Notes: generated from the letters alone by a model not told the origin. A DNA stretch of 64,000 nt from JACDAE01 sp963717195 (GCA_963717195.1 CAVQVR010000017.1:62001-126000), one strand, 5' to 3'; counted from the stretch's first letter, positions 26,726 through 36,256 are shown. Translations and numbers: made by a program.

Positions 26726-26793
26726 ACGGGTGCATGGGGTCTGTTCTTAAACCAATCGCTGTTCGTCTCACCACCAATGATGAGGAACTACCA

Positions 26794-27543
26794 CTAACGG
26801 CGAATGAACGTAATGCCAGATCCGAGGCGGACCTGAATGTAGACAACTGAGTACGGATTGACCCCCCAGTTCATTGAACTGGCAACGATGGTTCCTCCAT
26901 GAAGAATCCGTTCTACTACAGCAACATGTCCACCTCCATATGCTCCCTGAACCCAGGGCTGCATATCGACAATAGAACCTACACTTGGCCTGGCCGAGAC
27001 GTTCCAGTGAAATTGATGCGCCCGAGCAGTCCACTGCCACGCCATCGCATTTGTACGCCATGGCACAAAATACCTATGTAACTGATAATAGCGCTGGTCA
27101 GCCCACCAGGTGCAAGCAGGGTAAGGAAAAACGTTACGATAACCAACCAGCGCTGAATTCCTCGCGAGAGCACGACGTTTATGTACAGAAGCGATATGCT
27201 TATTACCATGCCGCGACGCCGAAGCTCTACCAGGGATACAAATAACCTGGCTGGAATAAATTAAATTGGGGTGGGCGAGATGATTATGTGCCGCAAGCGT
27301 CGACCAACGCACGTGGTACCGGAATGCAATTTCACTAAGTATGTCACCCCGAACTACTTTATATATACGGTCACCTCGTGAACAACGGTTACTTAAAGCA
27401 TGAGCTGAAACTCCATCAGTATAAGCTCCCAGTGTTAAGGCAACAGCCAATAACCCTGAAGCCGTCGCTATGCTTATTTTTATAAAGAAACGCGAGAGCT
27501 TATGATGCTGAAAGGACTTCCAGACGTATAGATGTGTTTGCAA
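26794..27543 (-). CDS. Secreted LysM-CHAP peptidoglycan hydrolase
   Basis: 249 residues. A signal peptide or N-terminal anchor (about 20-48; TASGLLAVALTLGAY, VSAHA) precedes one LysM domain (about 61-105; YKVVRGDILSEIAFRYHV... VICIPG). A basic linker (SRHGNKHIASVHKRRA) leads to a CHAP domain (about 135-249) with catalytic Cys in PACTWWAD and His in GHVAVVE. CHAP enzymes cleave peptide bonds or the amide bond of peptidoglycan stems. It is likely involved in cell-wall turnover. The start is TTG at 27543 after AGAGG. Confidence 0.88.
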   Translation of the reverse strand: MQTHLYVWKSFQHHKLSRFFIKISIATASGLLAVALTLGAYTDGVSAHALSNRCSRGDRIYKVVRGDILSEIAFRYHVRWSTLAAHNHLAHPNLIYSSQVICIPGRASASRHGNKHIASVHKRRALARNSALVGYRNVFPYPACTWWADQRYYQLHRYFVPWRTNAMAWQWTARAHQFHWNVSARPSVGSIVDMQPWVQGAYGGGHVAVVERILHGGTIVASSMNWGVNPYSVVYIQVRLGSGITFIRR

Positions 27544-27903
27544 CGTATCCTCTTTCGAATATACAACTTGCAGACCCCTGCAAACTGTTGTTTCTCTTTC
27601 ACATAAATGTGCAAGATGCTATATCATTCGTAAATGCCACAATGGTATAGCGTCTAACAAATATGTAAATTGGGAACAGACGCATAATAATATGGTACAC
27701 CTTGAATTACTATGATACATTCTGATATACAACATAAAATATATATATAAATGTAAGAATATGTCCTCAATTAATAATAGTAGCTGCTGCTATGCTAAGA
27801 AACGGTTCAGGGGTTTCAAGTGTGAGGTAGCCTGATTGTTTTCTTTAGGAGGTCACTGAAAGAAGAAATTTGAAGGAAAAAAAGAGTGGGATGTGTGAAT
27901 TGG

Positions 27904-27994
27904 CTTTGGTAGAGGCATCACCTTACGTGTGCATGGTTCCTGGCAATTGGCTCATCAGGCTATGAGCACACGCAAGGTGATGCCTCTACCAAAG
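27904..27994. repeat. 29-bp-arm palindrome (GTAGAGGC variant)
   Basis: The left arm 27904-27932 (CTTTGGTAGAGGCATCACCT, then TACGTGTGC) is repeated inverted at 27966-27994 with one mismatch. It shares the GTAG-GC-TCACCTT pattern of the palindrome at 29.9 kb. It lies 32 bp past the stop of the leftward gene at 28026. The rest of 27544-28025 is AT-rich and shows nothing else. Confidence 0.85.
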
Positions 27995-28025
27995 GAATAT
28001 ACCATCAGAATGGTACTACCAGCTA

Positions 28026-28379
28026 TTACAAACGCTCTTTCCGCTTTTTTAAACTCTCCTGGGCCGTCTCCAGTTGATCAAAACTGGTAAGACCCTCCAT
28101 TGAGGCATCGGGCATGGAGCGCAGTGGACTTTGTGTACCCGGTTCGCCCGTCTCCTGGTTGTAGCCCACTTCCTTGAATTGTTCGGAGCGAATGGCGTTT
28201 ATCGATCTCGTTCCTGGAGCAGGAGGCGTTGAGCGCGGGCCAGGTTTCGAGGTCGGCCAATTGGGATATTGCGGCTTCATGCTCTCTTGAACAGCTTTGT
28301 TAGTAGCAGGTGTGCCTTCCTGAAGAGCTCTAACATCATCCTCAGGAGGCAGTGTCTGCGATGTTGGATTTTGCGTCAT
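28026..28379 (-). CDS. Hypothetical Pro/Gln/Glu-rich small protein
   Basis: 117 residues, hydrophilic and disordered in appearance (TSKPGPRSTPPAPGTRS), with a charged C-terminal helix (FDQLETAQESLKKRKERL). No transmembrane segment, Cys motif or family. A palindrome lies 32 bp downstream. Coding is plausible but not proven. Confidence 0.45.
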   Translation of the reverse strand: MTQNPTSQTLPPEDDVRALQEGTPATNKAVQESMKPQYPNWPTSKPGPRSTPPAPGTRSINAIRSEQFKEVGYNQETGEPGTQSPLRSMPDASMEGLTSFDQLETAQESLKKRKERL

Positions 28380-28560
28380 CTATATAGTTCCCTGCACTTT
28401 CTTAACGTCTTCCTGTATCTTAGATTTCGCGTTTTCCCATATAGAAATCCTTGATAACTTCTATGTTCTATCAATGATACGCCAGTATATTGCAAGTAGT
28501 TTCTACTGACGGGGGTTTACGCCAGACACAGAGATTGTCTCGTTAAATTTATTATACCAT

Positions 28561-28596
28561 CAACAGGCTCTAAAGCCAGTTCTCCAGAGCCTGTTG
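28561..28596. other. Isolated hairpin in the 28380-28752 gap
   Basis: An 11-bp stem, CAACAGGCTCT / AGAGCCTGTTG with a 14-base loop and no clear U-tract. Otherwise this 373-bp gap between divergent genes shows nothing I can name. Confidence 0.55.
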
Positions 28597-28752
28597 GAAG
28601 ACGAAAGCAGGTGATAGATCATGGATAGTACTTCAGTTTGTAGAGTACCTGAGACTTATGGTTTGTTCGTTACATAATATGAGAGGCTCGCTTTTCATGT
28701 ATACTGTACAACGTTTTGTGCATTAGAATTATTGAAATCTGGAGGGAATATA

Positions 28753-29793
28753 GTGAAAGTATTGATTACTGGAGCCACCGGCTTGCTTGGTGGACACTTG
28801 ATAAAAGAGCTACAGGATCGTGGTGAGAGTATTCGCGCTCTGGTTCTACCTGTTGAAAATGCGGACAGGTTGCAGGCGCAGGGAGTAGAAGTGGTACGTG
28901 GTGATATCACCGATGCCAGCACCCTCGCTCCTGCTGTGAAGGACATTGACCTTATTTTTCATCTCGCCGGTATGATGGGTGTGTGGCGTCCATTAGCAGA
29001 CTATCGCCTGGTGAACGTTACCGGTTCAGAAAATTTATATAAAGCAGCGCAAGCCGCAAAAGTGCGGCGTTTTGTGCATACCAGCTCGCATACTGTTTAT
29101 GGGCTCGGCTATGGGCGTTTTATGACGGAGAATGACCCGCTACGACCTGATCCCGATCCTTATAGCCTGACTAAAGCGGAGGGGGATCGCCTGATGCGCC
29201 GCTTGATGCTCGGTAGCGATGTGGAGACCGTCATTATTCGTCCCGGCACTTTCTTTGGTCCTGGCGACCGCCTGCACTTTGGTCGTATGGCCCAGAAGGT
29301 GAAAGACGGTAAAGGTCTTATCATCGGCAAGGGCGATAATGCGCTTCCATTCTGTTATGTGACCGACGTGGTACAAGGCTTTCTGCTGGCAGCTTACCAT
29401 AAAAATGCGCCCGGCAATGCCTACAACATCACTAATGACCGCCCTCTGAGTCAGTTAGAGATGTTCAACGAGATTGCTGATGCCGTGGATGGTAAACGAC
29501 CGACCCTTCATCTTCCCTATCTGCCCATTTATTATGGCAGTATCGTTGCTGAAAAGGGTGTCGCGCGTGTTACGCGTACCAAACCGATTGTGACACAGCT
29601 TGGCGCTCTGATGTTTGGCTCCGATAATAAGCACAGCGTCGAGAAAGCGCGTCACGAACTGGGCTTCGAGCCGAAAGTAGACCTGCGCGAGGGCATTAAG
29701 CTGGCTGCGGAATGGTTTAATGCTGGCGGTATGCAGCAGCCCTCAGTCACACTGGCAAGTCAGAATGCTCCCCTGGCTGGTGCCGTGAAGTAG
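28753..29793 (+). CDS. Extended SDR family NAD(P)-dependent epimerase/dehydratase
   Basis: 346 residues from the GTG at 28753, after GGAGGG seven bases upstream. The Rossmann nucleotide motif TGATGLLGG begins near residue 8. DITDASTLAPAV, the FHLAG motif and the active-site YSLTKAEGD (YxxxK) are all present, as is IIRPGTFFGPGD. The C-terminal substrate region (ERPLSQLEMFNEIADAVDGK-like) resembles 3-beta-hydroxysteroid dehydrogenase/dihydroflavonol reductase-like SDRs. The substrate is unknown. It is monocistronic; a large palindrome lies 120 bp downstream. Confidence 0.88.
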   Translation: MKVLITGATGLLGGHLIKELQDRGESIRALVLPVENADRLQAQGVEVVRGDITDASTLAPAVKDIDLIFHLAGMMGVWRPLADYRLVNVTGSENLYKAAQAAKVRRFVHTSSHTVYGLGYGRFMTENDPLRPDPDPYSLTKAEGDRLMRRLMLGSDVETVIIRPGTFFGPGDRLHFGRMAQKVKDGKGLIIGKGDNALPFCYVTDVVQGFLLAAYHKNAPGNAYNITNDRPLSQLEMFNEIADAVDGKRPTLHLPYLPIYYGSIVAEKGVARVTRTKPIVTQLGALMFGSDNKHSVEKARHELGFEPKVDLREGIKLAAEWFNAGGMQQPSVTLASQNAPLAGAVK

Positions 29794-29912
29794 CTAATAA
29801 TCAACGACCCCGCTTGATAGCTATTTACGCTCTCCTCATTGTTTTGACCTTGAAACGGCTCTCCGTCCATATAGGGGAATAAGCGTAGGAGGGCTCTCCA
29901 TCCTTTAGAGGG

Positions 29913-30009
29913 AATAGGCATAGGGGCGTCACCTTGCGTGCGCCCGCTTGCCTGAGAACATTGCTCATCAGAAGGCGGGCGCACGCAAGGTGACGCCCCT
30001 ATGCCTATT
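29913..30009. repeat. Perfect 35-bp-arm palindrome (TAGGGGCGTCACC type)
   Basis: Arm AATAGGCATAGGGGCGTCAC, then CTTGCGTGCGCCCGC, at 29913-29947 is exactly inverted at 29975-30009. Loop 27 nt. It lies in the 486-bp gap between two rightward genes. A single arm (GCGTACGCAAGGTGACGCCC) also occurs at 34102-34121. Confidence 0.92.
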
Positions 30010-30279
30010 ACGACTAAGAAAAGGTGAGCCATTCTTCCCATGAGAATGGATGCCATGGCTCTCTCCTGCGAACCGTTTGCTGGATGAGCGTTAATTGCTC
30101 CTGGATATGATCAAGATCACGAGCCAAATGTATTATGCATCAGGAATGAGCATAAACGGATGTGCCCTACCTCAACCATTCGGTTCTTTTGGGAACTCTT
30201 TGCGTTTATGATGCGTAGATAGTATATAACGGGAAATGTTTATTCCTGGATATTTGCTTACGTATACCTGGAGGAAAAA

Positions 30280-30852
30280 ATGGCAAATAGTGATTTCAGG
30301 CAAGTTATCGTTGACCATCTATCTGTACCTGCTGTAACGGTCTCAGATAAACCATCTGGCAGTGGTTGGCGTGCCATAGTCTCCAGAGGTGGCATAGGAG
30401 CGCGACCAGAGACGATACAATTTGGCAAACAATGCGCTATTCCAGGCAAGATAGTTCAGTTTGTAACATTCGAAGATATGCAGGGAATGAAGAATCACTT
30501 TACATATTACCTTGTACAGGACGATGAGGGGATGTGGAAATTTGTGGGTGGTGCAGGTGGAGGTGATGGTGACAGAAAAATGATACGAGAGCATCCTTGG
30601 GCCAATTTAGGGGGTGGTGGCTGGCCTGATCACTTCTACGCTGGTGGTCCTGTGATTGATAACGGGCTGGATATTGTACGTGTGCGCCTGATCGCTAACA
30701 ATGGGACGATACTGGAGGATACTGTGCAGGATGGTGTCGTGCTTTTTGTGACTGATGCTAAAGTAGAATTGCCGCTACAGGCTGAATTGTATGATCGAGA
30801 AGATAGGCTTGTTAGTGGTCATAAGGTCTTTAACCACAAACCGATTCAGTAG
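30280..30852 (+). CDS. Hypothetical protein (no recognised family)
   Basis: 190 residues, soluble, no signal peptide. Gly-rich in the middle (VGGAGGGDGD, GGGGWPDH), beta-rich in the second half (IVRVRLIANNGTILEDTVQD, then GVVLFVTDAKVELPLQAELY). The pattern suggests a compact beta-sandwich, but I do not recognise a family or catalytic residues. TGGAGGAAAAA precedes the ATG. Nearby genes do not suggest a function. Confidence 0.7.
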   Translation: MANSDFRQVIVDHLSVPAVTVSDKPSGSGWRAIVSRGGIGARPETIQFGKQCAIPGKIVQFVTFEDMQGMKNHFTYYLVQDDEGMWKFVGGAGGGDGDRKMIREHPWANLGGGGWPDHFYAGGPVIDNGLDIVRVRLIANNGTILEDTVQDGVVLFVTDAKVELPLQAELYDREDRLVSGHKVFNHKPIQ

Positions 30853-31129
30853 AATAAAAGCGGATACACAACAGCGACTGTTCTTCCCTTTGTGTATTCG
30901 CTTCTCTTTGCCTGTTCAGTTATGCGGTTCCTGACAGGGCAAAAACTTGAGTATCGGCTCACGCAGCGGCATCAATTTGCAGTGGTTGTCCCGACTCTAG
31001 AATGTGCACCGCTGTTCGTGCGAGGAGCGTATTTTTCCTGCTTATCTGTCGCGATGACATTGGTCACATGAGATCGGACGCTGCTTTCTACGTAAAAGAA
31101 ATGTTCCGAAATTCAGCAATTATCAACAT

Positions 31130-31405
31130 CTATTCAGCCGTGGTACTCACCTTTTTACCTGCACCCTTGAAACCAAATTTCTTGATTGTCGTACGCAGCC
31201 AGTTCGCAGTCGGCCCATCGTCGATCTTCTTGCTGGTTTCTACCAGGAACGGAGCACTCTGGGGACGCGTTGGCAATTTATTCGCCTCACGCAATGCCGC
31301 CAGTTCGTTATAGTGCTGGTAGGCCCAGTACATATTCACGCGACAACTCTTACAATTCTTGCTGTCGTCATCATTCATTGTTCCGCATTGAGGACACTCG
31401 GTCAT
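31130..31405 (-). CDS. Small zinc-ribbon protein
   Basis: 91 residues. It starts MTECPQCGTMNDDDSKNCKS, giving C4, C7, C18 and C21: one zinc ribbon of the rubredoxin-knuckle type. The helical middle (YWAYQHYNELAALREAN) and a basic tail (TIKKFGFKGAGKK) lack known motifs. GGGAG precedes the ATG. It lies 55 bp downstream of the broken response regulator on the same strand and may share its transcript. Confidence 0.65.
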   Translation of the reverse strand: MTECPQCGTMNDDDSKNCKSCRVNMYWAYQHYNELAALREANKLPTRPQSAPFLVETSKKIDDGPTANWLRTTIKKFGFKGAGKKVSTTAE

Positions 31406-31459
31406 ATGTTTTCTCCCATAATCGCTGTAGGTGGTGCTTTTTCAGGGTACTGAAATTAT

Positions 31460-32327
31460 TTAAATCAGGCCCATACGCATAGCTTCGGCTACTGCCTGTG
31501 CCCGGTCGCTTGCCTGTAATTTACGATAGATATCTTGCATCTTACGCTTCACAGTCACTTCACTCCAGAACTGGCGTGAAGCAATTTCTTTGTTGCTATG
31601 TCCTTCTGCCGCCTGTCGTATCAGTTCGATCTCCAACTCTGTAAGACCAGAACGGCTACGCTCCTGTTCTTTCGTCAGGCGGCTAAACTCTGCTCAGGAC
31701 CTGTGTGACGGCATGCGGCTCACCGATTACACGCTCACCTTTGTATATCGCACGCAATGCTGCCAGCACGTCATCGAGTGGTAGAGATTTTTGCAGATAT
31801 CCATGTACACCAATGCGCATGGCACGCAGAAGATAATCTTCTTCAGTAACACCTGTAAAAATCACGATGCGTGTGTCTGAAGAGGCTCTTTGCAATTGCT
31901 GGGCCAAGTCTAATCCATTGGCTCTCCCCAGGAAAATATCAAGCAGAACGATATCAGGTTTTAACTGGCGAGCAAGCGTAATTGCTTCATTGCTGTTATC
32001 GGTCTGCCCGACAACTTCAAAGTCTTTTTCTTCCGCCAGAATTGTGCACATACCTTTGCGCACGACATCATGATCATCAACTACCAGGATGCGGATGCGC
32101 GTTTCACTACAAATTTCTTCCCTTTGCTCCTGTTGCGTTTGTTCTGGCTGAGAAGTACTCTGAGATGTTAAAACTCTCGCTTCTACCTTCTCCACGTCAA
32201 TTCCCTGCTTTCCTTTATATATGAAGTCAGATACATCATTGTACGCCTCCTGAATTTCATGTGTGATGAGGGCAATATATAAAATGGAGATACTTCCATC
32301 TTGAGAAGGTAAAAATGTGGACATCAT
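31460..32327 (-). pseudogene. NarL/LuxR-type response regulator split by a +1 frameshift
   Basis: The ATG at 32327 follows GGAG. A receiver domain is clear (RILVVDDHDVVRKG, DIVLLDIFLG with phospho-acceptor Asp, VIFTGVTEEDYLL, GYLQKSLPLDD), then the frame stops at TAG 31683-31685. Starting in the next frame, CTG ACG encodes LTKEQERSRSGLTELE and then a standard LuxR helix-turn-helix (EGHSNKEIASRQFWSEVTVK, MQDIYRKLQA), ending TAA at 31460. Removing one T from GTTTAG near 31686 restores 288 residues. Either the gene is decayed or the base is a sequencing error. As read, the receiver lacks its DNA-binding output. Confidence 0.85.
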
Positions 32328-32559
32328 AGCAGCTCCGCTCCATTCTACATACACATATTACATGTATCATTTCTCTGTTTACTACATGGCCAGTTCAAAT
32401 AGAGAGTGTTTCCTCCCTGACTATTGAACGATAAACACAGACTTTCTTCTATTTGACTAGTATTTATTTCCTAAACAAATAGGAGTTGTAGTAATTATGA
32501 TACGTGCTGCTACACTATCAACCTTCATACGATCCCTACCAGAACGGCCCCTTCCCATT

Positions 32560-32586
32560 GTAGGGGCGCCGTTTACAAGCCCATGC
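32560..32586. repeat. Half-copy of the GTAGGGGC palindrome family
   Basis: GTAGGGGCGCCGTTTACAAG followed by CCC, lying at the 3' end of the radical SAM gene. Same arm as in the complete palindrome at 40974-41038. Confidence 0.55.
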
Positions 32587-32595
32587 CGGCCCGTT

Positions 32596-33795
32596 TTATA
32601 CCTCAACTTCCACTGGTTCCTCAGAATGAGTTTCGTGTGCTGCATTAATCACTGGCAGGGTCCGTATCTTAGACGATTTGCCTTTATTGCCAGTCAATGC
32701 AGAACTGATAATGCCACCTGCGACGTTCATGCCTACGCGGGCCACCGTTGGCGTATGGCAGAGCATATTGGTATAAGATGCATTTGCCAGCGGACAATAA
32801 CATTCGCCAGCTTTGATACTACGCCGCATATTATTGGCTTCGGCTGTGTTCCATACAGAACTGAAGTCGTAGTTGTGGTCGCGCAGGTTTCCAATCGACT
32901 CAGCACGAATACAGCAAGTCCATACATCGCCGTTAGGAGCGATCTGTGCCGATGCAATGCCCGCGAGGCAAGGAATGATCTGGCGCTTCTCGGTCAGTGT
33001 GCGCTTAACGATATCATAGTAGCGATCACGAAATGACTGAGTGATGCGCTCAATTGTTCCGTCGTACTTTGCCGTGCGAATATCTTCTTGCAGACCTTCA
33101 ATCACAGGCTGGTACTTATTGATGGGGGGCGTAATGCCCATACCGACGGTATCAAGCTCGACGCGTTCTTCCGCAATCTCGCTGATGAAATTGTCTGGCT
33201 GGAGTTCGTTACGTACAAAGCTATGGATATTGTCGAATTCATCGATATTGAAATTAGAGATAACGGTATGTATGCCGAGCGTAAAGTTTTTGTAGCGTCC
33301 CTTGAGTTCCTTGAGTCCCGCGTATGTACGCATAGCACGCTCGAAGTTGCCTTTGACGCCGCGTACACGGTCATGGTTTTCACCAACGCCGTCCAGCGAA
33401 AGATTGACGATAACATCAGATGTAGGGGCGGCTTGCAGAACGCGTTCGATGCGACCGGGGATAATCTTATCCTGAATACCATTGGTAGGAATATTAATGA
33501 CGCCCGGACGGCAATATTTATAAGCCAATCCGATCATTTCCGGCAGATCCTTACGTAGCGTTGGTTCGCCACCGCTAAAGGTGAACCAGTAGGCGGCGCG
33601 TCCGACCGATGCAAATGTCTTTTCGTATTCTTCTAACGTAAAATCATCATTGGGACGTTGCCATACATTGCATGTTTTACAGCGAGAATTGCAGCGATAG
33701 CTTACGCTTATGGTCAGATTCATCGGAAGAGCAAGGGGCTTTCCAAGTGCATATGACGCTTGCATTTTCGCAATTTTAGGTAGGACTTCTAGCAT
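32596..33795 (-). CDS. Radical SAM/SPASM protein
   Basis: 399 residues. The radical SAM cluster motif CxxxCxxC is CNSRCKTC (about 35-42), followed by FTFSGGEPTLRKD (GGEP) and NLSLDGVGENHD. A C-terminal SPASM-like cysteine set (CLAGIASAQIAPNGDVWTCC, then AGECYCPL and MLCHTP) should bind auxiliary iron-sulfur clusters. Such proteins modify peptides or sugars, or act in cofactor synthesis. No peptide or maturase gene adjoins, so the substrate is unknown. The promoter at 33838-33866 gives a short leader. Confidence 0.88.
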   Translation of the reverse strand: MLEVLPKIAKMQASYALGKPLALPMNLTISVSYRCNSRCKTCNVWQRPNDDFTLEEYEKTFASVGRAAYWFTFSGGEPTLRKDLPEMIGLAYKYCRPGVINIPTNGIQDKIIPGRIERVLQAAPTSDVIVNLSLDGVGENHDRVRGVKGNFERAMRTYAGLKELKGRYKNFTLGIHTVISNFNIDEFDNIHSFVRNELQPDNFISEIAEERVELDTVGMGITPPINKYQPVIEGLQEDIRTAKYDGTIERITQSFRDRYYDIVKRTLTEKRQIIPCLAGIASAQIAPNGDVWTCCIRAESIGNLRDHNYDFSSVWNTAEANNMRRSIKAGECYCPLANASYTNMLCHTPTVARVGMNVAGGIISSALTGNKGKSSKIRTLPVINAAHETHSEEPVEVEV

Positions 33796-33837
33796 GTGTG
33801 TTTTCCTTATACTGTATAGAATGGTGCCTCACGGTCT

Positions 33838-33866
33838 AGTGTATAGAGGCTTGTACCTCATCACAA
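33838..33866 (-). promoter_or_regulatory. Promoter of the radical SAM gene
   Basis: On the minus strand: TTGTGA, a 17-base spacer and TACACT. About 43 bases upstream of the ATG at 33795. Confidence 0.5.
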
Positions 33867-33920
33867 GAGACTATGGTATACCCGGGCGCATACTATGGTA
33901 TCTAGAAATGTAAACGTGAA

Positions 33921-33944
33921 CGGGCTTATAAATCGCGCCCCTAC
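33921..33944. repeat. Half-copy of the GTAGGGGC palindrome family
   Basis: CGGGCTTATAAATCGCGCCC followed by CTAC, between divergent genes. A second single arm of another subtype is at 34102-34121. The rest of 33867-34144 shows only the start region of the sigma-factor gene. Confidence 0.55.
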
Positions 33945-34144
33945 ACCATAGGGAGCACCCCTACAACAGGAATGGGCCTTTTCCCACAGCTATATTTCTG
34001 CTATGCTACTTCTCAAAGCAAAAGTACCTCTCGTTTCCGCTTTTTGGTAGACCGGAAGAATATAATAGTAGGAGCCACAAAAGCGAAACCACCGAAGCAG
34101 GCGTACGCAAGGTGACGCCCTTTACGTTACTTTTGGGGGGATAT

Positions 34145-34897
34145 ATGATCGACCTGAGTGATCCTACGCTCGATGAGCGGCTGCGTCGTCGGACACCCGA
34201 GGGGCGATACGAGATAAGTGAGATTGAACTTGTTATAAATATTCGACAGTTGAAGGGGCAAGGGAACATGGCCGGGGTGCAGCAACTTTCTACCGTGTTG
34301 CTGTACCGTTGTGCACCAGCTTTTCAACGCCATTCGCAGGGATTGCGCCATCGTCCTGAACTGCGCGAAGAGGTCATCGCCAATATGGGTGAGCACCTGG
34401 TGCGCGAGGCCCAGGACCCTGATGAAGTATTTATGACACAGAATTTCGTTCATTATCTGCGCTGTCTCTGTGCCGACGAGTTTAATCGTGTATTGCGTCA
34501 GGAAGGATTGTACTACCGGCGCGACGAGGAGGGACGACCGTCTGGGCGTCCTCAGCATGTTCCACGTGCGCTGGTAGAGTCACTGCGACCAGCTGCACCG
34601 GATGATGAGGGAACGCAAGTGGCGGATGTGGCCGATCCGAATGACCAGTACGAAGAGATGCATGCTGAAGACGAAAGCATGCGTATCCTGACCTATCTGC
34701 ATGATCCACTGGACCGCATGATTATGGTTCTGCGGGCTATCGAGGGCATGAAATGGGATGATATCGCAGTTGTCTGCAAGCGTACAGAGCGCACTGTACG
34801 TTTACGTTATGAACGTGCCCGTAGCTACCTGCGCGAATGTATCAACAAAGAACAACATAATATAGCTTACACACCTATACACCCGTCACACCTGTAG
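34145..34897 (+). CDS. RNA polymerase sigma-70-family factor
   Basis: 250 residues from the ATG at 34145, after a GGGGGG run. The C-terminal domain is a sigma region 4 helix-turn-helix: LHDPLDRMIMVLRAIEGMKW, DDIAVVCKRTERTVRLRYER. The N-terminal half (about 30-130) would contain region 2 (ELREEVIANMGEHLVREAQD), which is only weakly recognisable; this makes it an atypical ECF-like factor with an intervening charged spacer. It is 35 bp upstream of an XRE-type gene, probably its partner in regulation. Confidence 0.72.
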   Translation: MIDLSDPTLDERLRRRTPEGRYEISEIELVINIRQLKGQGNMAGVQQLSTVLLYRCAPAFQRHSQGLRHRPELREEVIANMGEHLVREAQDPDEVFMTQNFVHYLRCLCADEFNRVLRQEGLYYRRDEEGRPSGRPQHVPRALVESLRPAAPDDEGTQVADVADPNDQYEEMHAEDESMRILTYLHDPLDRMIMVLRAIEGMKWDDIAVVCKRTERTVRLRYERARSYLRECINKEQHNIAYTPIHPSHL

Positions 34898-34932
34898 CAT
34901 AACAGTAGTAAGGGACAGAAAGGCATAAACAG

Positions 34933-35526
34933 ATGAATACTCCCGAAGTGCAGGGTCTGAAAATGGCATGGCTGGCAGCGAAAGAGGCTGGCGATACTCC
35001 CACTCAATTCAGCCTGCTACGCGATCATCCGGGGGAACAGGCGGCATTGATTGATTTTATTGCCGCCTATCATGCCACCGTTGGAATACAACTGGCAGAA
35101 GATCAGGACAAATTATCAGCGTTAACGCAGCGTGCCTGCCAGAGTGCCTTAGAGCGTGTTTTTGCGCCACAACTGGTTGCCGCCAGCCTGGTTGAATTAC
35201 GCAAGAGTCGCAACATGAGCAAGGTCGATGTTGCGCAGGGTCTGCGCCTGAGCGTCGATGTATGGAACAAATTTGAGGCGGGGGCCATTGAAATGGTCAG
35301 CCTCAGCCAGCGTCAACTGGAGCGGCTGGCACGTTTCTTCCAGGTCAGTGTCGAGCAGTTCGGCAATTTATTGAATAGTAGCCAGCCTGCGGTGAGTATG
35401 AATCGCCGCCAGACACGCGGTGCATCGCGTAGCCAGCGGCAGGGACCCCAGAAGCAGAGCTTTACAGACGCTATTGAGCGTAGCGCTATGTCGAAGGAGG
35501 ATAAGAGCTTCTGGCTGGAGAAATAG
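34933..35526 (+). CDS. XRE-type helix-turn-helix protein, partner of the sigma factor
   Basis: 197 residues. A helix-turn-helix occupies about 93-145 (LVELRKSRNMSKVDVAQGLR, then VDVWNKFEAGAIEMVSL). The N-terminal 90 residues are helical with no known motif, and the C-terminal tail is basic and Gln-rich (SMNRRQTRGASRSQRQGPQK). It follows the sigma factor by 35 bp, and its last 41 bp overlap the convergent methyltransferase gene. It is plausibly an anti-sigma or co-regulator; this is only context. Confidence 0.72.
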   Translation: MNTPEVQGLKMAWLAAKEAGDTPTQFSLLRDHPGEQAALIDFIAAYHATVGIQLAEDQDKLSALTQRACQSALERVFAPQLVAASLVELRKSRNMSKVDVAQGLRLSVDVWNKFEAGAIEMVSLSQRQLERLARFFQVSVEQFGNLLNSSQPAVSMNRRQTRGASRSQRQGPQKQSFTDAIERSAMSKEDKSFWLEK

Positions 35527-36256
35527 GTTGTTCCTTTGTTGCATAACCGACATAGGAAACACCTCTGAACCAACCAGGAGCAAGTGTCAGGCGTCCTTTC
35601 CTGAGCGCGGGCATAAAACCAGTCATCTCGTGTACTTTGAGGCCATTTTTCACAAGAAGCGCCTGTAATTCGGCTGGCTTGATAAAGCCGGAATAGTTGT
35701 GCAATCCAGGAACCAGGCCGTTCTTCTGAAAAAAGCGTTCGCCGATCCAGAGTAGTGCGATGCGTGCCAGGAGTGTGCGATTGATAGTATCAAAAATAAA
35801 GATGCCTTCTGGAGCCAGCACGCGTGCAATTTCTTTGATCGTTGCCGCCAGATCGCTGACATGCTCCAATACGTCCATGCAGACGATGACCGAGAAACTG
35901 CCAGCGGCGTAAGGAAGCGACTCAGCATAACCATGTTGTAAATAGACGATATGTCCCAGTCCGCTACGCCTGGTGTGAACACGTGCAGTCTGGAGAGCGT
36001 CCTGGGAAGGGTCGATGCCTACGATAATTGTGCCGCGTTGTGCCAACTCTTCACTCATCAGGCCACCACCGCAACCGATCTCCAGTATTTCCTGCTGCCC
36101 CAGAGCCTCTCTGCCGAAGATCCTATCTACGCGGGACTCGATATAATCGCAGCGTTCGCTGGTGATAGTGTGCAGGAGATTGTGCTGATCCCACCAGTTG
36201 TAGGCGTTAAATATCTCTGCCTGAGAATGTTTTTGCAATCCTTGCAATTTGACCAT
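35486..36256 (-). CDS. Class I SAM-dependent methyltransferase (UbiG-like)
   Basis: 256 residues from ATG 36256; the GTG two codons earlier is less likely. The SAM-binding motif ILEIGCGGGLMSEELAQRG (motif I), GIDPSQDALQTA (motif II) and VIVCMDVLEHVSD are all present. It resembles UbiG/3-demethylubiquinone methyltransferases, but ubiquinone is not expected here, so the acceptor may be a menaquinone-like or other polyprenyl substrate. Its 3' end overlaps the sigma-partner gene by 41 bp in convergent orientation. Confidence 0.85.
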   Translation of the reverse strand: MVKLQGLQKHSQAEIFNAYNWWDQHNLLHTITSERCDYIESRVDRIFGREALGQQEILEIGCGGGLMSEELAQRGTIIVGIDPSQDALQTARVHTRRSGLGHIVYLQHGYAESLPYAAGSFSVIVCMDVLEHVSDLAATIKEIARVLAPEGIFIFDTINRTLLARIALLWIGERFFQKNGLVPGLHNYSGFIKPAELQALLVKNGLKVHEMTGFMPALRKGRLTLAPGWFRGVSYVGYATKEQPISPARSSYPPST

